A DNA stretch of 64,000 nt from Burhinus oedicnemus (GCA_008921705.1 VFFE01007625.1:311156-375155); one strand, 5' to 3'. Shown: positions 1-12,705, counted from the first letter of the stretch. Numbers and translations are program-made. Notes: generated from the sequence alone by a model not told the origin.

Positions 1-1150
1 TCACTGGAAGAGGCTAACAAAATTAAAAGTGGAAGAAAGCAAAGCTGGCCACAAAAAGAAACGAGGGGTTTGTTAAAGTCAAAACCTTGCTTTCCCGGAA
101 TAGTTGAAATGACAATCCCATAGCACCGCACACCACTAAAACCCAAGGCACGTTTGCTAGAGCAGTCGATCTCAGACAGTCAATATCTAGGGACTAGATC
201 AGCACAAAGTACATGCAACAAGGAACGCGGTGTATTTTTATCCCCAACTTCTTCCAGCAACCATTAACTTCCTTCCTCTACTCTTGAACTGTCTGGGTTT
301 TCAGCATTTGGTACCATATTCCATACTCGAAATTGGCAGGAAGATTAAAGAAGTCTGTAGCTCTTGTCTTCACGAAGCATTGCAAAGGGATCATGTCATG
401 GCTAATCCCTCCCCCACCACCTATCACTTATTATTACAAGAAAACTAAATCGCCTTGGAACCAGGAGAGTCCTTTCTTTTCATCTCAAGATTGTCTCCAC
501 TTACAATCTACAGCGTAACGTTAAACCTCTCTCGCCAGTAACGCTAGCCCCGCTGGGCATCTGATCTCACCAGTGAAGAACCGTCCCACCAGAGCCACGG
601 AAGCGCCGGCAGACAGAAATACAGGATCCAGACTTCGGCTCCGTGGGACAGGGAGACTACCTCGTGCTCTGATAAGACGCAGCAGAAGGAAAAAAGAGCC
701 TTAGGGATTTTCAAAAGTCTGTGAAGCCTCACAGCTGGATGAGAGAGAGCAAATGCAAGGCTCTGTAGTTAGAGCTGAAGAGATATTGCAAGAGAATGCA
801 TCTCTTCCCTTGGAGATACCATCTGGGCCAATAAACAGTAACCTGAGAGGGGCTGTGGTTACTGAACTATGCTAGATAACACCCTTACGCCGTCACCACG
901 ACCTAGACCCACCCTTCTCCAATCACCTTCCCAGAAGTCTAAGCTTTTTTCTGGGCATTGCTTCATTTTTTGCAGAGGTTTGCTCGCCATTGCCCTGTGG
1001 ACAGTTTGTTGCAATACACTTTTGTACCCGCACCGATGACAGCATCCTCTCTGCTCCTTGATTAGGCACGGCCAGGTACAGACACCCCAAAAGAAACCCT
1101 GCAGCATCCCTTTACTTCTTTAACCACTACGAGTATAAAGTGGATAATAC
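1..1150. other. Intergenic, nothing recognised
   Basis: Non-repetitive-looking sequence with only short chance open frames. Confidence 0.6.
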
Positions 1151-1556
1151 CATAGAATGGTTTAGGTTGGAGGGGACCTTAAAGACCATCTCGTTCCAAC
1201 ACCCCTGCCATGGGCAGAGACACCTCCCACTAGACCTGGCTGCTCCAAGCCCCGTCCAACCTGGCCTTGAACACCTCCAGGGATGGGGCAGCCACAGCTT
1301 CTCTGGGCAGCCTGGGCCAGTGTCTCACCACCCTCACAGTCAAGAGTTTCTTCCTAATATCCAATCTAAATCTCCCCTCTTCCAGTTTGAAGCCATCATC
1401 CCTCATTCTATCACTACATGCCCTTGTCAAAAGTCCCTACCCAGCTTTCCTGAAGCCCCTTTCAGATACTGGCAGGCTGCTAGAAGGTCTCCCTGGAGCC
1501 TTCTTTTCTCCAGGCTGAACAACCCCAACTCTCTCAGCCTATCCTCATAGCAGAGG
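1151..1556 (-). mobile_element. CR1 LINE 3' fragment
   Basis: Minus-strand CR1. The plus strand starts CATAGAATGGTTTAGGTTGG and runs through the complement of the C-terminal reverse-transcriptase coding end (minus-strand text such as [20 protein letters not shown], then RFRLDIRKKLLTVRVVRHWP) and the 3' UTR. It is 5'-truncated at about 1,556, as is usual for CR1, with stops and frameshifts. It shares its tail type with the copies at 9.27, 24.08 and 55.43 kb. Confidence 0.93.
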
Positions 1557-2549
1557 TTGAGACACCAGCAGCGTTGAAGTTTACCAACGCCTACCAAGGG
1601 AAGAACCGTGACTAGATACAAGTTTGGGATAGAGGGAACCTATTTGCCCCCCTGCTGCATGAGCATGAGCAGACACCAGGGACCACGACTCCCAGCCCTG
1701 TGGTCTGTCCAGCCTGGGAACGCCAGTAATTTTGCCTGCTCTGTGGCTTCTTGCCACAAATAAAAGCAATCACGCTTCAGGGGCTGCACTCTCTTCCCAT
1801 AGACGAGCTGCCTCTGCACATTCCCAAAACAAAGCATTACATTATGTGAAAAGAAGGCACAAGCCCTGCAAAGCCCATCCCGCTGGCTAAGACAGGAAAT
1901 ATCTCCCATCATCTCAGCTAATCCTCCACCGATACAATGAGAAATGATGTCCGACAGCCACCAAAAGATTATTAAGTGAAGAACAAAAATACTGCACCGC
2001 CCATTGCAACAGAGCCAAAGGCAATAAAAGGGGAAATACAAACCGCAGCCAATGGCTGGAAGGAGGAGGGGGTGAGAAGCAGCAGCAAACAGCAGGCAGT
2101 GCCTTCAGCAAAGCCCCAGCCTTGGAGTACAGGTGGTTCGAGGACATAACAGCTTAACCCCAGCTCCCCAGGAGGTCGTATCATCCTTTTTGCTGCACCA
2201 ACACATCCATTTTGCTGGAAAACGGGCTTACATTCCTGACAACTTGACAAATACACAGGAGAGGGCAAGAGAACCCAAGTAAGGCCAATACAGTGATGTT
2301 AAAATAGGAGCAGACTTGAGCACGCAAAGCTGCCAGACACAAGTCAGATTACCACAAAGGTCTCCCTGGCCATGCAAGCTCAGGTAACACCACATTTCAC
2401 AGCAACGTGCCAGGTCAACATTGCATTTTGTGTATGCTCAACAGCTTCTCCCCTTAGGTTTGGCTATAATGAAAGGACACATAGGCCATGGCTTGAGTTT
2501 ACGGTAAACCCCAAGACCCACCTCCTACATCACCCTTGTAGGCAAGCTT

Positions 2550-3631
2550 AGGGAGGTGTGGGTTAGATGAATGGACAGCGGGGTGGATCGAAAACTGGCT
2601 GGCAGATAGAGCTCAGAGGGTTGTGATTAGTGGCACAGAGTCCAGTTGGAGGTCTATGACAAGTGGTGTTCCCCAGGGGTCAGTACTGGGTCCAGTCCTG
2701 TTCAACACATTAATCAATGACCTGGATGAAGGGACAGAGTGTACCATCAGCAAGTTTGCTGGTGACACCAAACTGGGAGGGGTGGCTGACACACCAGAAG
2801 GCTGTGCTGCCATTCAGCGTGACCTGGACAGGCTGGAGAGTTGGGCAGAGAGAAACCTCATAAAGTTCAACAAGGGCAAGTGTAGGGTCCTGCACTTGGG
2901 GAGGAATAACCCCTTGCACCAGTACAGGTTAGGGGGCTGACCTGCTGGAAAGCAGCTCTGTGGAAAGGGACCTGGGAGTGCCGGTGGACAGCAGGATGAC
3001 CATGAGCCAGCAATGGGCCCTTGTGGCCAAGAAGGCCAATGGCATTTTGGGGGGCATCAAGAAGAGTGTGGCCAGCAGGTGGAGGGAGGTCATCCTCCCC
3101 CTCTGCTCTGCCCTGGTGAGGCCCCATCTGGAGTGCTGTGTCCAGTTCTGGGCTCCCCAGTTCAAGGAGGACAGGGAACTGCTGGAGAGGGGACAGCAGA
3201 GGGCTACGCAGATGATCAGGGGGCTGGAACATCTTCCTTATGAGGAAAGGCTGAGGGACTTGGGTCTTTCTAGTCTGGAGAAGAGAAGCCTGAGGGGGGA
3301 TCTCATCAATGCTTACAAATCCTTAAAGGGAGGGTGCCGGGAGGATGGGACCAGTCTTTTTTCAGCGGTGTCCAGTGACAGGACAAGAGGTAACAGGCAC
3401 AAACTGGAACCTAGGAAGTTCCATCTGAACATGAGGAGGAACTTGTTGACTTTGAGGGTGGCTGAGCACTAGAAGAGGCTGCCCAGAGAGGCGGTGGAGT
3501 CTCCGAGTCTGGAGACATTCCGAACCCGTCTGGACGCCATCCTGTGCAACCTGCTGTAGGTGAGCCTGCTGTGGCAGGGGGGTTGGACTGGATGATCTCC
3601 AGAGGTCCCTTCCAACCCCGGTGATTCTGTA
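2550..3631 (+). mobile_element. CR1 LINE 3' portion (~1.1 kb) with broken RT frame
   Basis: Plus-strand CR1 carrying the second half of ORF2. Frame one (about 2,623-2,940) has the [22 protein letters not shown] motif (reverse-transcriptase block) and FAGDTKLGG in place of the FADDTKL catalytic motif (the first Asp of the pair is Gly). After a frameshift near 2,940-2,960, frame two (to 3,472) carries the thumb and C-terminal region, ending at a TAG where intact copies have a Trp codon (EH-W-KRLP). The 3' tail ends GGTGATTCTGTAA. It is 5'-truncated and non-functional. The tail type (CTCCAGAGGTCCCTTCCAAC) matches the copy at 19.92 kb. Confidence 0.95.
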
Positions 3632-4549
3632 ACACAGAGCTTCTAGCAATAGGAAACGTCACCAGCAGGGTCCTAGCAGTGCATTCTACCACAGAAACAG
3701 AATTTTTTCCCCTTTTATCAGCACGCTTGACTAACAGATTGGCTTTAGCTACAAAGATGCAACTAGAACAGCCAGTTGCAAATACTTTGCTAACTACATA
3801 TTCCAGCACCAGGATATTAAGACCTCTGGGTTACCTGGGATAATCATGCATATCCCAGCATCAGCAAGCCAGCTACTTTGAGGAGTATGGCATTTGGATG
3901 CCACACCAAAATTCTCACATCTCCCTACTGCTCCTCTCCCCGCTGCTCGAGAAGGTCTGTGAAATTAAACAAGGCATTTGGATGGACAGCACTGAGGGAA
4001 ACTTGGCGTCTGCTTCAATACCAGCCTCCAAAAAGCATTTCCCAGGTTGAATAACTTGTTTTTAAAGGCAGCATTCCTTGAGTATTTTTTTTTTGTTTTC
4101 TAACAAGTGCATTTAAGGCAAATAGATTTAACTCTTGCAGAAGCAGCATAGATAAGCCCCCCTCCCTTTGCTTCCTCTTGGAGAACATCTTCCCCTTCTA
4201 GTGTGGTGGGGTTTTTTTGGTTCTTTGGGTTCCCCCCCCCCTCCCTTTCCCCCACAGAGTTCACATACACAGTCCCATCATGCTGCTGTCATGGGAAATA
4301 CTACTTTGGGGAATTTATCAGGGAAAAAAATTATTCCACTGAGAAGGTTTAGAGTTAATTTATTTTTTTCTTTCCATGTGACAAGAAAGAGAAAAACCTT
4401 TTGTGCCTGAATTCACATTTTTCAGCTAAAAGCAGTGTTTTGAAATTTTGTGTTTTATCCCAGGAGAAAACACTCATATTGTAAAGCCCACCCTTACCAT
4501 TCCGATCTTCCATTTGACCTCCTCAACATACCAAAATATTGCTCTCCCC

Positions 4550-5190
4550 CTACATGAGCCAGCAGTGTGCCCAGGTAGCCAAGAAGGCCAACAGCATCTT
4601 GGCCTGTATCAAGAATAGTGTGGCCAGCAGGAGTAGGGAAGTGATGGTGCCCCTGTACTCCGTGCTGGTGAGGCCGCAGCTTGAGTACTGTGTTCAGTTT
4701 TGGGCGCCACAGTGTAGGAAGGACACTGAGGTGCTGAAGCGTGTCCAGAGAAGGGCAACAAAGCTGGTGAGGGGTCTGGAGAACATGTCTAATGAGGAGC
4801 GGCTGAAGGAATTAGGATTGTTCAGCCTGGAGAAAAGAAGGCTGAGGGGAGACCTTATTGCTCTCTACAACTACCTGAAAGGAGGTTGTAGTGAGATGGG
4901 AGCTGATCTTTTCTCCCAAGTAACAGGCGATAGGACAAGAGGAAACAGGTTCAAGTTGCACCAGGGGAGGTTTAGGCTGGACACTAGGAAAAAATTTTTC
5001 CCTGAAAGAGTTATCAAACATTGGAACAGGCTGCCCAGGGAGGTGGTTGAGTCACCATCCCTAGATGTGTTTGAAAGTCATGTAGATGTGGTGCTTAGAG
5101 ACATGGTTTAGTGGCAGACCTGGTAGAGTAGGGTCAATGGTTGGACGTGATGATCTTAAAGGTCTTTTCCAACCTAAACGATTCTATGAT
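4550..5190 (+). mobile_element. CR1 LINE 3' portion with open C-terminal ORF2 end
   Basis: Plus-strand CR1 beginning near [20 protein letters not shown] and open without interruption to its natural stop at 5,111 (ending VDVVLRDMV). A 3' UTR follows, with GTTGGACGTGATGATCTTAA and the terminal CGATTCTATGAT near 5,190. It is a third CR1 tail type in the window. An unbroken ~185-codon remnant suggests a younger insertion than its neighbours. The catalytic reverse-transcriptase motifs lie 5' of the truncation, so it cannot move by itself. Confidence 0.95.
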
Positions 5191-6164
5191 ACATAGCAAA
5201 CCTTGCCCACCATCTGACCGCTGTACCACCCTTACAGCCCAGGAGACTCCTTAGCTGACAGTGCCAAGCCATGCCAGATGATGAGGTGCTTTAGCCTCAA
5301 TTGCCTACAGCTTGCAGACAGCCCCAGATACCCTTGCACGCCTAATATTTCATCAGCTCTTCTATATCTATGCTGGGTTATGCTCATCTTCTTTTAGCCA
5401 GCATTTTTTCCCCTGCCCCGGAGTGGAGCTGTGCTCTGCAGTGGTTTGCAGTGACAGAGCAGTGCCGCTTGCCAACCCCCAACAGCAGAAGCCAGCCTTA
5501 ATGCCCTGTATAGACAAAGGCCTGGGAAACAAACACAATTGGTTTTAACTCGTTGTTTGCTTACAGTTTTTATAACGAACACCGAGATTCTGGCACCCTG
5601 CAGAGCACAATCTCTCTTTTCATTGCTGTCTCTCATTTCCATGCAGGAATATCAACTGATCCCCTCACTTTAGGGAAATGTTTCTTTTGTGTGCTGGAGA
5701 GAGCACGCTGACTCGTATCCTGCTTCACCACACCACCAGGCATTCATCTTCCTCCAAAACATTTGGGTACACCTATGGATAAGTTTGGGCTCAGAGACAT
5801 GAGGCAAGATAGCGTGGAGAAATTAAGATCGATGGAGTTTGCATAAACCCCCCACACCAGCTCTTAAAGCACTGTCTAGATCTCAGCCGACTCCCCGGGC
5901 AACCTTCACCCACCCGGATTTGAGGGCAAACAAGCATATTGCATTCAGTTTTGCAGTCAGATGCTTGCAGAAGCGTTTGGGGAGACCCCGGGACCGCTTG
6001 CCTTTGAGTGTAATAAATGCCTGGGTCTCCCTTTCAGTGAGGCTGTGCTCCCATTGATTCCGGTTAGAGTTGCACATTACTGAAAACAGGGTCATTTCAT
6101 TACAGTTCAGCAAAAACCACATGACTACGTGATAAAGTCTGTGACTGGGCCCCCTCGGTGGCAC
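5191..6164. other. Intergenic, nothing recognised
   Basis: Lies between the CR1 at 4.55 kb and the ancient relic at 6.17 kb. No gene or repeat was identified. Confidence 0.6.
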
Positions 6165-6410
6165 CACAATTATGCTAATAACGATAATAAAAAAAGAGGA
6201 TGTTCCCTCCCAGAAAGTTTATAGTCTGAAGAGACAGCCAGATGAGACCAGAGCAAAGGATTATCGTTATCAGTAGTTTGTGTGACTCAGAGGGGCTTAC
6301 CCAGAAGTCACACACAGACTGCGATGGTGCTGGGAAGGAGTTCAGCATCCTAATTCCCACACCCATACCTCGCACGTGCCGGACTTCAGCGGCCCTTCTC
6401 CCCACACCTT
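6165..6410 (+). mobile_element. Ancient L3/MIR-type repeat relic
   Basis: Contains an 'AATAACGATAATAA' tract, then AGTTTATAGTCTGAAGAGAC, GTGTGACTCAGAGGGGCTTA CCCAGAAGTCACACA and GCTGGGAAGGAGTTCAGCAT CCTAATTCCCACACCCA. This order parallels the familiar amniote motif 'AAGTGACTTGCCCAAGGTCACACAG ... GCTGGGAATAGAACCCAGGAGTCCTGACTCCCA'. It is diverged, and family assignment (MIR, MIR3 or L3) is from memory. Confidence 0.55.
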
Positions 6411-9272
6411 CCCCACTAGCAGGACCATCCAGGTTTGGAGACTAAAGCTGTATTTTAGAGGGAAGAGTCCTGCTGCTACTCAAGTTATTATCAAATCCTC
6501 CAGTTTCATAAATACCTGAGACACTTTGACATCAAAGTCTGGTTTATGACAACTCCCAGCTCAGACATCTTAATTTCTGCACACAGGACACTGCAAATTG
6601 TTCTATAACACATCATTAAAATCCTGTGGGAACACTAAAGTGATTACACAAAAACTGAAACACCCAACACCTTCCAGGAAATCTTAAAGGTGTTTTCCTT
6701 AAACACACTCAACAAATCCTTTGCAACAGAGAGTGACCTGTTGCAGTGTTTGTGTATTGTAGTCCCTATTGCCAAATTTTCCACATGAGTAATACTGAGT
6801 AGGTGGCACAGAGGGAACGCACATCCTCGCTTCTCCTCAGGCTTGAGATCTGCCACAGGCTCCAAACTGGTAGAGTGAGGTCGGGGATCCCCAATTCCCA
6901 CCTCCACCCTGCCATTGGAAGTCATCTGCCCTCCAACGAGGTACCGAGCAAACCGGAGTGTGTGCTGGTACTGATGCTTTGGCTGCTGCTGGGTAACTTG
7001 ATTGCTTGGGACTGGTCTGACTTCAAATCCCACATAGCCGTAGCCTCACCTAAAAGTGGCTGTTACTGTTAAGCAGCATCATTTTCTCCTCTCCTTAAAA
7101 AGAGGGTGGTTTCCAGTGGAAGTGGCTCCTATTAAACTGTCAGAGTTGTTCCAGGGCTTACAGCAGTGAAATCAAGTTTGCTACATGGGGATGGCTTTTA
7201 TTCAAAAGCCTGGGGACTGCACTCCTCCTGCAGAAGCTTCACCAGTTCAAAGCTCCCAGAGGAGTCAACAGAGAGGGGTAAGGTGCCACCAGGCAGCGTA
7301 CACCTTTGTTATTTCCCATGGCTCCCTGAAGGCACTTGTAAGTCTATAGGGAGCCCAAGATGCGCATATTCCTGACCTTGACACCTAAGCCTGCATGTAG
7401 GTGTTGGAAGATAACCCTCCCACCATCCCAGACACTGGCAACTCCTACAAGTGACAGCTGACACTGAGTTTGAGGGCTTGCAAGAGCCCTGTTTATACAT
7501 CCCAGCACAATACTCGTCTTTTTTTTTTTTAATTTGCAAGAGAAAACCACACACGACCCAGGCCAAGGTCCACTCCAAACCCTCCCAGGCAGCACTGTTA
7601 GCTGGCCAGTCTTTCTTCCTCCTCTATTTATGCACCTGGTGATTTATGTGCAAACTTCATCCATGACAAATTCTATCCAGGGCTTATTCCCCATCCAGAA
7701 GGGAGGGTGTTTCCCTCCACTGCAACAGTCACCTCAAATGCTCATCTCATCCTCCGGCAGGCTTGCAGCACCTCCCCGACTGGCAGCACTGACACACGTA
7801 TTCCCTCTTCTGTCATCCAGAACCTCAGGGATTATGAAACACTTTGGGTTTGAGTGGTTTTTTTTTTTTTAGTTGGTTTTTTTTTTTAGGCCTGGCAAAA
7901 TCTCACTTAATAAAGCTTGCTGTTTTGGCAGTGAACCATTAACAACTGTTCTGTGTCTGGTTTTCTCCTGCTTACATCTACCTTTTAGCAGCACTCTCCA
8001 GACCGTGTTTCCCAAGTTAGAGAAAGGTCCACAACAGAGTGCCAACAACCTTCAAGTTGAAGATCTACAAGTTTACTCTTCCCTATCCTCGTATCTGGTT
8101 ACCCACCAAGAAAGGCAATTAAATTACCTGGTTGGGAATAAAACACCAGCAACAGCCATTTTTCCTTGACATTGATTTGTTTTCTTCTATGTCACAGTGT
8201 GTACTTAAGTATCAGGCAAACAACTGCCTAATTCAAACATTCAATTTCAAAATAGTTTCTGGAGTCATCACAAGTAACACAGGTCACAGGGGCAGAGTTT
8301 CTTTGCACTGATACCACCGCATGTTTATTTGCAAGATGCTCACAGGGCAGATTTATGTGAATTGGGATTGGTTTATGTTGAACTTGCCCCAGATTTCTAC
8401 CTCTGGATCTATTAAATGGGTTAAACCCTGAGGCAGCAGGTTATTCAATTAATATGGAATCAGAAAAGCCAACAGAAGCAAGTGTGGAAGCTCTGGGCAT
8501 TTTTTATTCCCAAACAGCTCAGCTGTTTCACTATAAAGGCTATAATCTCTGCGGGAACACGCAATTGGCACGCAGGCTGCTTTTCAGCTGTCTGAAGCAG
8601 CAAGAAAACCGCCATTATAAGAACCTGGAAGCCACCTCTGCTTATTACCAAGCAGTTATTGAGCTCCCATTCTACACATAGTTGCTTTTCACCTACCAAG
8701 ACTGGCAAAAAAAGATCTCTCACACACAATACAGTACTCTGTTTTAAGAGATTCAGAAAAATAACTGTGATAAAGCATAAGAAGTAGCAACAGAAGTGAT
8801 CCAGCAGATGTTTCGCTACGATACTTTTTCCAAAACGATGCTCGTCTTTAAACAACCGCCTAACAGACGTACAGAGCAGTCGCCCTGCTCACCAGTTTGG
8901 CCAGACAGTATCAGACACCAGTTAATATCCTACTTCCTATTTCCTGAAGGAATCACCGAGTTTTCTACTACCAGTGACCTAAACACCCACATCCTACCAT
9001 TTTGCCCACTCGCTCCCACTCCCTGTCTGTGGCCAATGATTTTCTGCACTCCACTTCTGCAAGTCTTCCCAGCATGTTGCAGTAAGAGCTAGGTCAAGCT
9101 CATACTCAGATGTGCAATGCCAGTTCCTCCCCTGGTTAGCCAAGCTCTTTACATCCATGCGGTAGCAATTAAAGGATGACTTCCACTCCGTCTCTGTTTT
9201 GCTGTCGCTTCCCTGGCTTACTGCTAAATCACTGTTCCTTTGCTCCCCTTCTCATCCTTTTATTTCCATCTT
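6411..9272. other. Intergenic with T-rich simple repeats
   Basis: Contains T runs near 7.52 and 7.86-7.89 kb. Open frames here (up to 131 codons) have low-complexity or unpatterned translations and no recognisable domain. Confidence 0.6.
7520..7531 (+). repeat. T-rich simple repeat
   Basis: A short T homopolymer; similar T runs follow at 7,859-7,890. Confidence 0.7.
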
Positions 9273-10275
9273 CATAGAGTCATGGATGGTTTAGGTTGGA
9301 AGGGATCTTAAAGATCATCTAGTTCCAACCCCCCGCCATGGGCAAGGACACCTCCCACTAGACCAGGTTGCTCAAAGCCCCATCCAACCTGGCCTTGAAC
9401 ACCTCCAGGGATGGGGCAGCCACAGCTTCTCTGGGCAACCTGGGCCAGTGTCTCACCACCCTCACAGTCAAGAATTTCTTCCTGAGATCTAATCTAAATC
9501 TCTCCTCTTCCAGTTTGAAGCCATCACCCCTCGTCCTATCGCTACATGCCCTTGTCAAAAGTCCCTCCCCAGCTTTCTTGTAGGCCCCTTTCAGATACTG
9601 GCAGGCTGCTAGAAGGTCTCCCCGGAGCCTTCTCTTCTCCAGGCTGAACAACCCCAACTCTCTCAGCCTGTCCTCACAGCAGAGGGGCTCCAGCCCTTGC
9701 ATCATCTTGATGGCCTCCTCTGGCCCCGCTCCAACAGGTCCACGTCCTTCTTCTGTTGGGGCCCCAGAGCCAGACACAGTATTCCAGGTGGGGTCTCATC
9801 AGAGCAGAGTAGAGGGGCAGAATCCCCTCCTTTGACCTGCTGGCCATGCTTCTTTTGATGGAGCCCAGGATATGGTTGGCCTTCTGCACTGCAAGTGCAC
9901 ATTGCCAGCTCATGTTGAGCTTCTCAACACCCCCAAGTCCCTCTCCTCAGGGCTGCTCTCCATCCATTCTCCGCCCAGCCTGTATTTGTGCATGGGATTG
10001 CCCCAACCCATGTGCAGGAGCTTGCACTTGGCCTGGTTGAACTTCATGAGGTTGGCACAGGCCCACCTCTTATGCCTGTCCAGGTCCCTCTGGATGGCAT
10101 CCCTTCCCTCCTGCGCATCAACCGCTCCACACAGCTTGGTGTTGTCGGCAAACTTGCTGAGGGTGCACTCAGTCCCAACATCCATGTTGCCAACAAAGAT
10201 GTTAAATAGTACTGGTCCCAGTACCAACCCTTGAGGAACACCACTTGTCACTGCTCGCCACTTGGACATCGACCT
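9273..10275 (-). mobile_element. CR1 LINE 3' portion (~1 kb)
   Basis: Minus-strand CR1 with the tail on the plus strand at TCATAGAGTCATGGATGG. Reading minus, the RT block [19 protein letters not shown] and FADNTKLCG (FADDTKL motif with the second Asp changed to Asn) lies at about 10,050-10,250. The thumb/C-terminal text ([20 protein letters not shown] ... LDGALSNLV) ends at 9,358. The segments are in different frames, so the copy is dead. The 5' limit is uncertain: an open frame continues to about 10,410 but loses resemblance to CR1 beyond about 10,275. Confidence 0.93.
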
Positions 10276-11014
10276 GTTAGTGTCATCTCTCCAAGAAGAG
10301 CCTCCATGAGACTTCTCGGAGTACTCTGGGTTAGACTTGTCTTCTCTTTGGCTACCCCTTCTACATGTGCAGATGCTTTCTTTTGTGCCAGTAATGCGCA
10401 GAGATCTCACCTCAGTGCCATCCCAGCTAGCCCTTTTACACTTACTGCCTCCACCCGATCATCGCCTTGCTGTGATCCAAGAGCCCTTTCTCCTGGAGCC
10501 ATACATAGCCCACATCCCACCCTAGCGTCTCACAGAGGTTTCCCAAGCCTGGAGACAAACGCACCCTCTACCCTCCCACTATACCGTATTCTTCCCTGCA
10601 AAAAAGCTTCCTCACCCCTCTTCCTTTTCTCTCTGCCCCTGGACCTCTGTGCTACGTACAGTGCAAGACTGATTATTTCCCTGCCTGGAAACAGGGACAA
10701 TTTCTGCATTGTTCTCTTTGGGACAGACACCTCAAGTAACTCTAAAGGAACAAACCCCCCTAACAACAGTATTGGCTCAACGCAGTAAGTACAATCACAA
10801 TTAGCCAAGAGGAAAAGGGGTATATCCACAGCTCCAAGGTATTGTAACCACACGAGCAGCCATTCTATGTTTGAGAGGAAGCCATGGGATTTATTTGTAT
10901 CATGCGATGATGAAATAGCTTCTAATCCAACAGTAACCAAGAAGGATGTTAAGCCACAGCTAGTAAATGAGGTATTTTGAAATCAGCAAGCCCAGAGAAC
11001 TTGTATTTGAGATT

Positions 11015-11400
11015 TAAAAGGGACCTGGCCAAAGAGTGCTCAGGATCATTAATGTTGACTTTTAATAAGTCTTTGGAACACTAAGGGCTGGAAGAAATCT
11101 TATGTTGTGCCAGAGTTTTAAGAGGATAGAAACAGGATGACCCACATAATTATCCACCTGTGACCCTGACTCCTATCCCAGGTGAAATAATGGAACAGCT
11201 GTAAAAGAACTTCATTAATAAAGCATTAAAGGAGGGTAACAGCAAATGCCAACAGCTTGGGTTTATAGGAAGCAGATTTGTCACTAAGTTGAGAAATTTT
11301 TTTGGAGTTGAATGTGTTCCTTAAGCTTGCAGGCTGGACGTAAAAAGAGTACAAAGTTTATACAATCTAAAGCCAACTGAGGCCTTACAAAAACCTCAGC
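11015..11400 (+). mobile_element. Decayed ancestral CR1 ORF2 fragment
   Basis: Plus strand resembles the amniote (turtle/crocodilian-type) CR1 ORF2 just 5' of the reverse-transcriptase core. Examples are AATGGAACAGCTGTAAAAGA, CATTAATAAAGCATTAAAGG and AACAGCTTGGGTTTATAGGA, which in intact copies encode the 'IMEQL..D.INKEL' and 'QHGF..' region. It is heavily substituted, with many stops. It is clearly far older than the young CR1 copies here, and the homology is from memory. Confidence 0.72.
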
Positions 11401-12139
11401 CTTCCTATCCCTGTAGAAGGACTACCAAAACAGTCACAGAAACCCTGATGCAAGCCAGGAAATTGTGGGGTAATATGGGCAAGCGATCCTTGAGTCACGG
11501 TGTTTTGTGGAAAGGCACAGTTGCATGAGCAAAGGGAAAGGAGCAGCCATCACGGGAATTTCCCCAGTATGAAGTGCAGAACATCATCGATCCCTGCTCT
11601 GGATTTCCTTGGCTCAACACTTCCATTACTGAGAAGCCCATTGGCTTCTAATTAGTTTTGTCTTCAGTGCAACATCAACCTGACGTTCATAAAAACTTAA
11701 TTTAGTTGAAACCAAATCCATCAACTGAAGCCTAAGCATGAATACCAGAGATGCTTCCAGGTACACACCAAAAGATGTGCCTCTGATGCTCAGAAACGGC
11801 AGCGAGAGCCAGAAGAGAACAATATCCTACTGGTAAGGGACTAGTAAATTCATTACACATCGTGAAGGCTTTGGGTCCTTGCCCAAGGGTAAGAAGAGAA
11901 ATGTGGGGAAAAAAAGTAAAGTTGCTGTTTGTGTCATCTTCCGGTATGAAGCAATGGGTGATGAACAGCCAAACTGCCTAACGCTTTTGGGTCCGATATT
12001 ACACAAAGGATGCGCTTCATCTCCAGCAACATCCCTGCCCTGCCTGAGGCTTAGCAGCAGCCCTCCTCCCTCACCCCTTCCTGGGAGGTCAGCTATGGTG
12101 TGACCTTTACAAAAAAGCCAGTTTTCCAACCCTGGAGCC

Positions 12140-12165
12140 AAAAAAAAAAAAAAAAAAAAAAAAAA
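12140..12165 (+). repeat. Poly(A) homopolymer at contig end
   Basis: 26 or more consecutive A abutting the gap. The contig probably broke in this homopolymer, whose true length is unknown. Birds have few L1-type retrocopies, so I do not read it as a retrogene tail. Confidence 0.9.
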
Positions 12166-12185
12166 NNNNNNNNNNNNNNNNNNNN
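12166..12185. other. Assembly gap (20 N)
   Basis: A run of 20 N directly after a 26-base A homopolymer. On the right the contig resumes in, or just before, an ERVL-like LTR. No sequence repeated across this gap was noticed. Confidence 0.99.
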
Positions 12186-12229
12186 TATGAAAACAGAGAC
12201 TGAGGCCCAAGGATGGGAGGAACTGAGAG

Positions 12230-12705
12230 CTTGAATCTACAAGATAAAAGGATGGTTTATCACCTGAATGACTAAACCAAGGACAAAGACTATGTGATAT
12301 ACGACAGACAGGGCAGCTAACAAGCAAGATAACCAGAAGAAACCAGCATTTTGTTTTAACAATGCTACAAATTGGGAAAGGTGAAGAGTTGACAGTGAGG
12401 AAGACTGCCAGCCTTCATCCAGAAGACCCCCGAAGAAGACCACCAGATAAGGCTGCGCCTGCGCTAGGAGGAGTGAACTTTATGATAATTAGTTCTTGAA
12501 AGATACCACCTATTTTTGGGAAAGGTTTACCTGTTTATGAATATGTATGAGATACTGACATTTAAGATGTAACCTAAAGAAGCTTGGGTGTGCACGATAG
12601 GTGGAACGATCCCCCGTGCACCCAGCGCTGTAATAAAGAATGCCTGCTTTCTAAAACTTCAAATTAAGTCTTAGAGAGTGTATTTTGACCGGCTTTTCGG
12701 TATCA
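12230..12705 (+). mobile_element. ERVL-like solo LTR (3' part clear, 5' limit uncertain)
   Basis: The right end carries features I recognise from avian ERVL LTRs: a GTGCACCCAGCGCTGTAATA AAGAATGCCTGCTTTCTAAAA-type R region with AATAAA at 12,632-12,637, then a U5 ending CGGCTTTTCGGTATCA at about 12,705. Upstream purine-rich sequence (AGAAGACCCCCGAAGAAGAC) and a CTGCGCCTGCGC box near 12,450 fit U3. The 5' TG boundary and target-site duplication could not be fixed and may lie in or near the gap. No viral coding sequence is seen next to it. Confidence 0.6.

Noticed and set aside
1140..1550. Open frames on the strand opposite CR1 copies (also at 9.3, 19.8 and 62.6 kb)
   Set aside because: Antisense shadows of CR1 sequence, recurring wherever the same CR1 tail occurs.
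11827..12327. 166-codon minus-strand open frame crossing the N gap
   Set aside because: It reads through 20 N and a poly(T) tract as unknown residues plus poly-Phe; an artefact of the gap.
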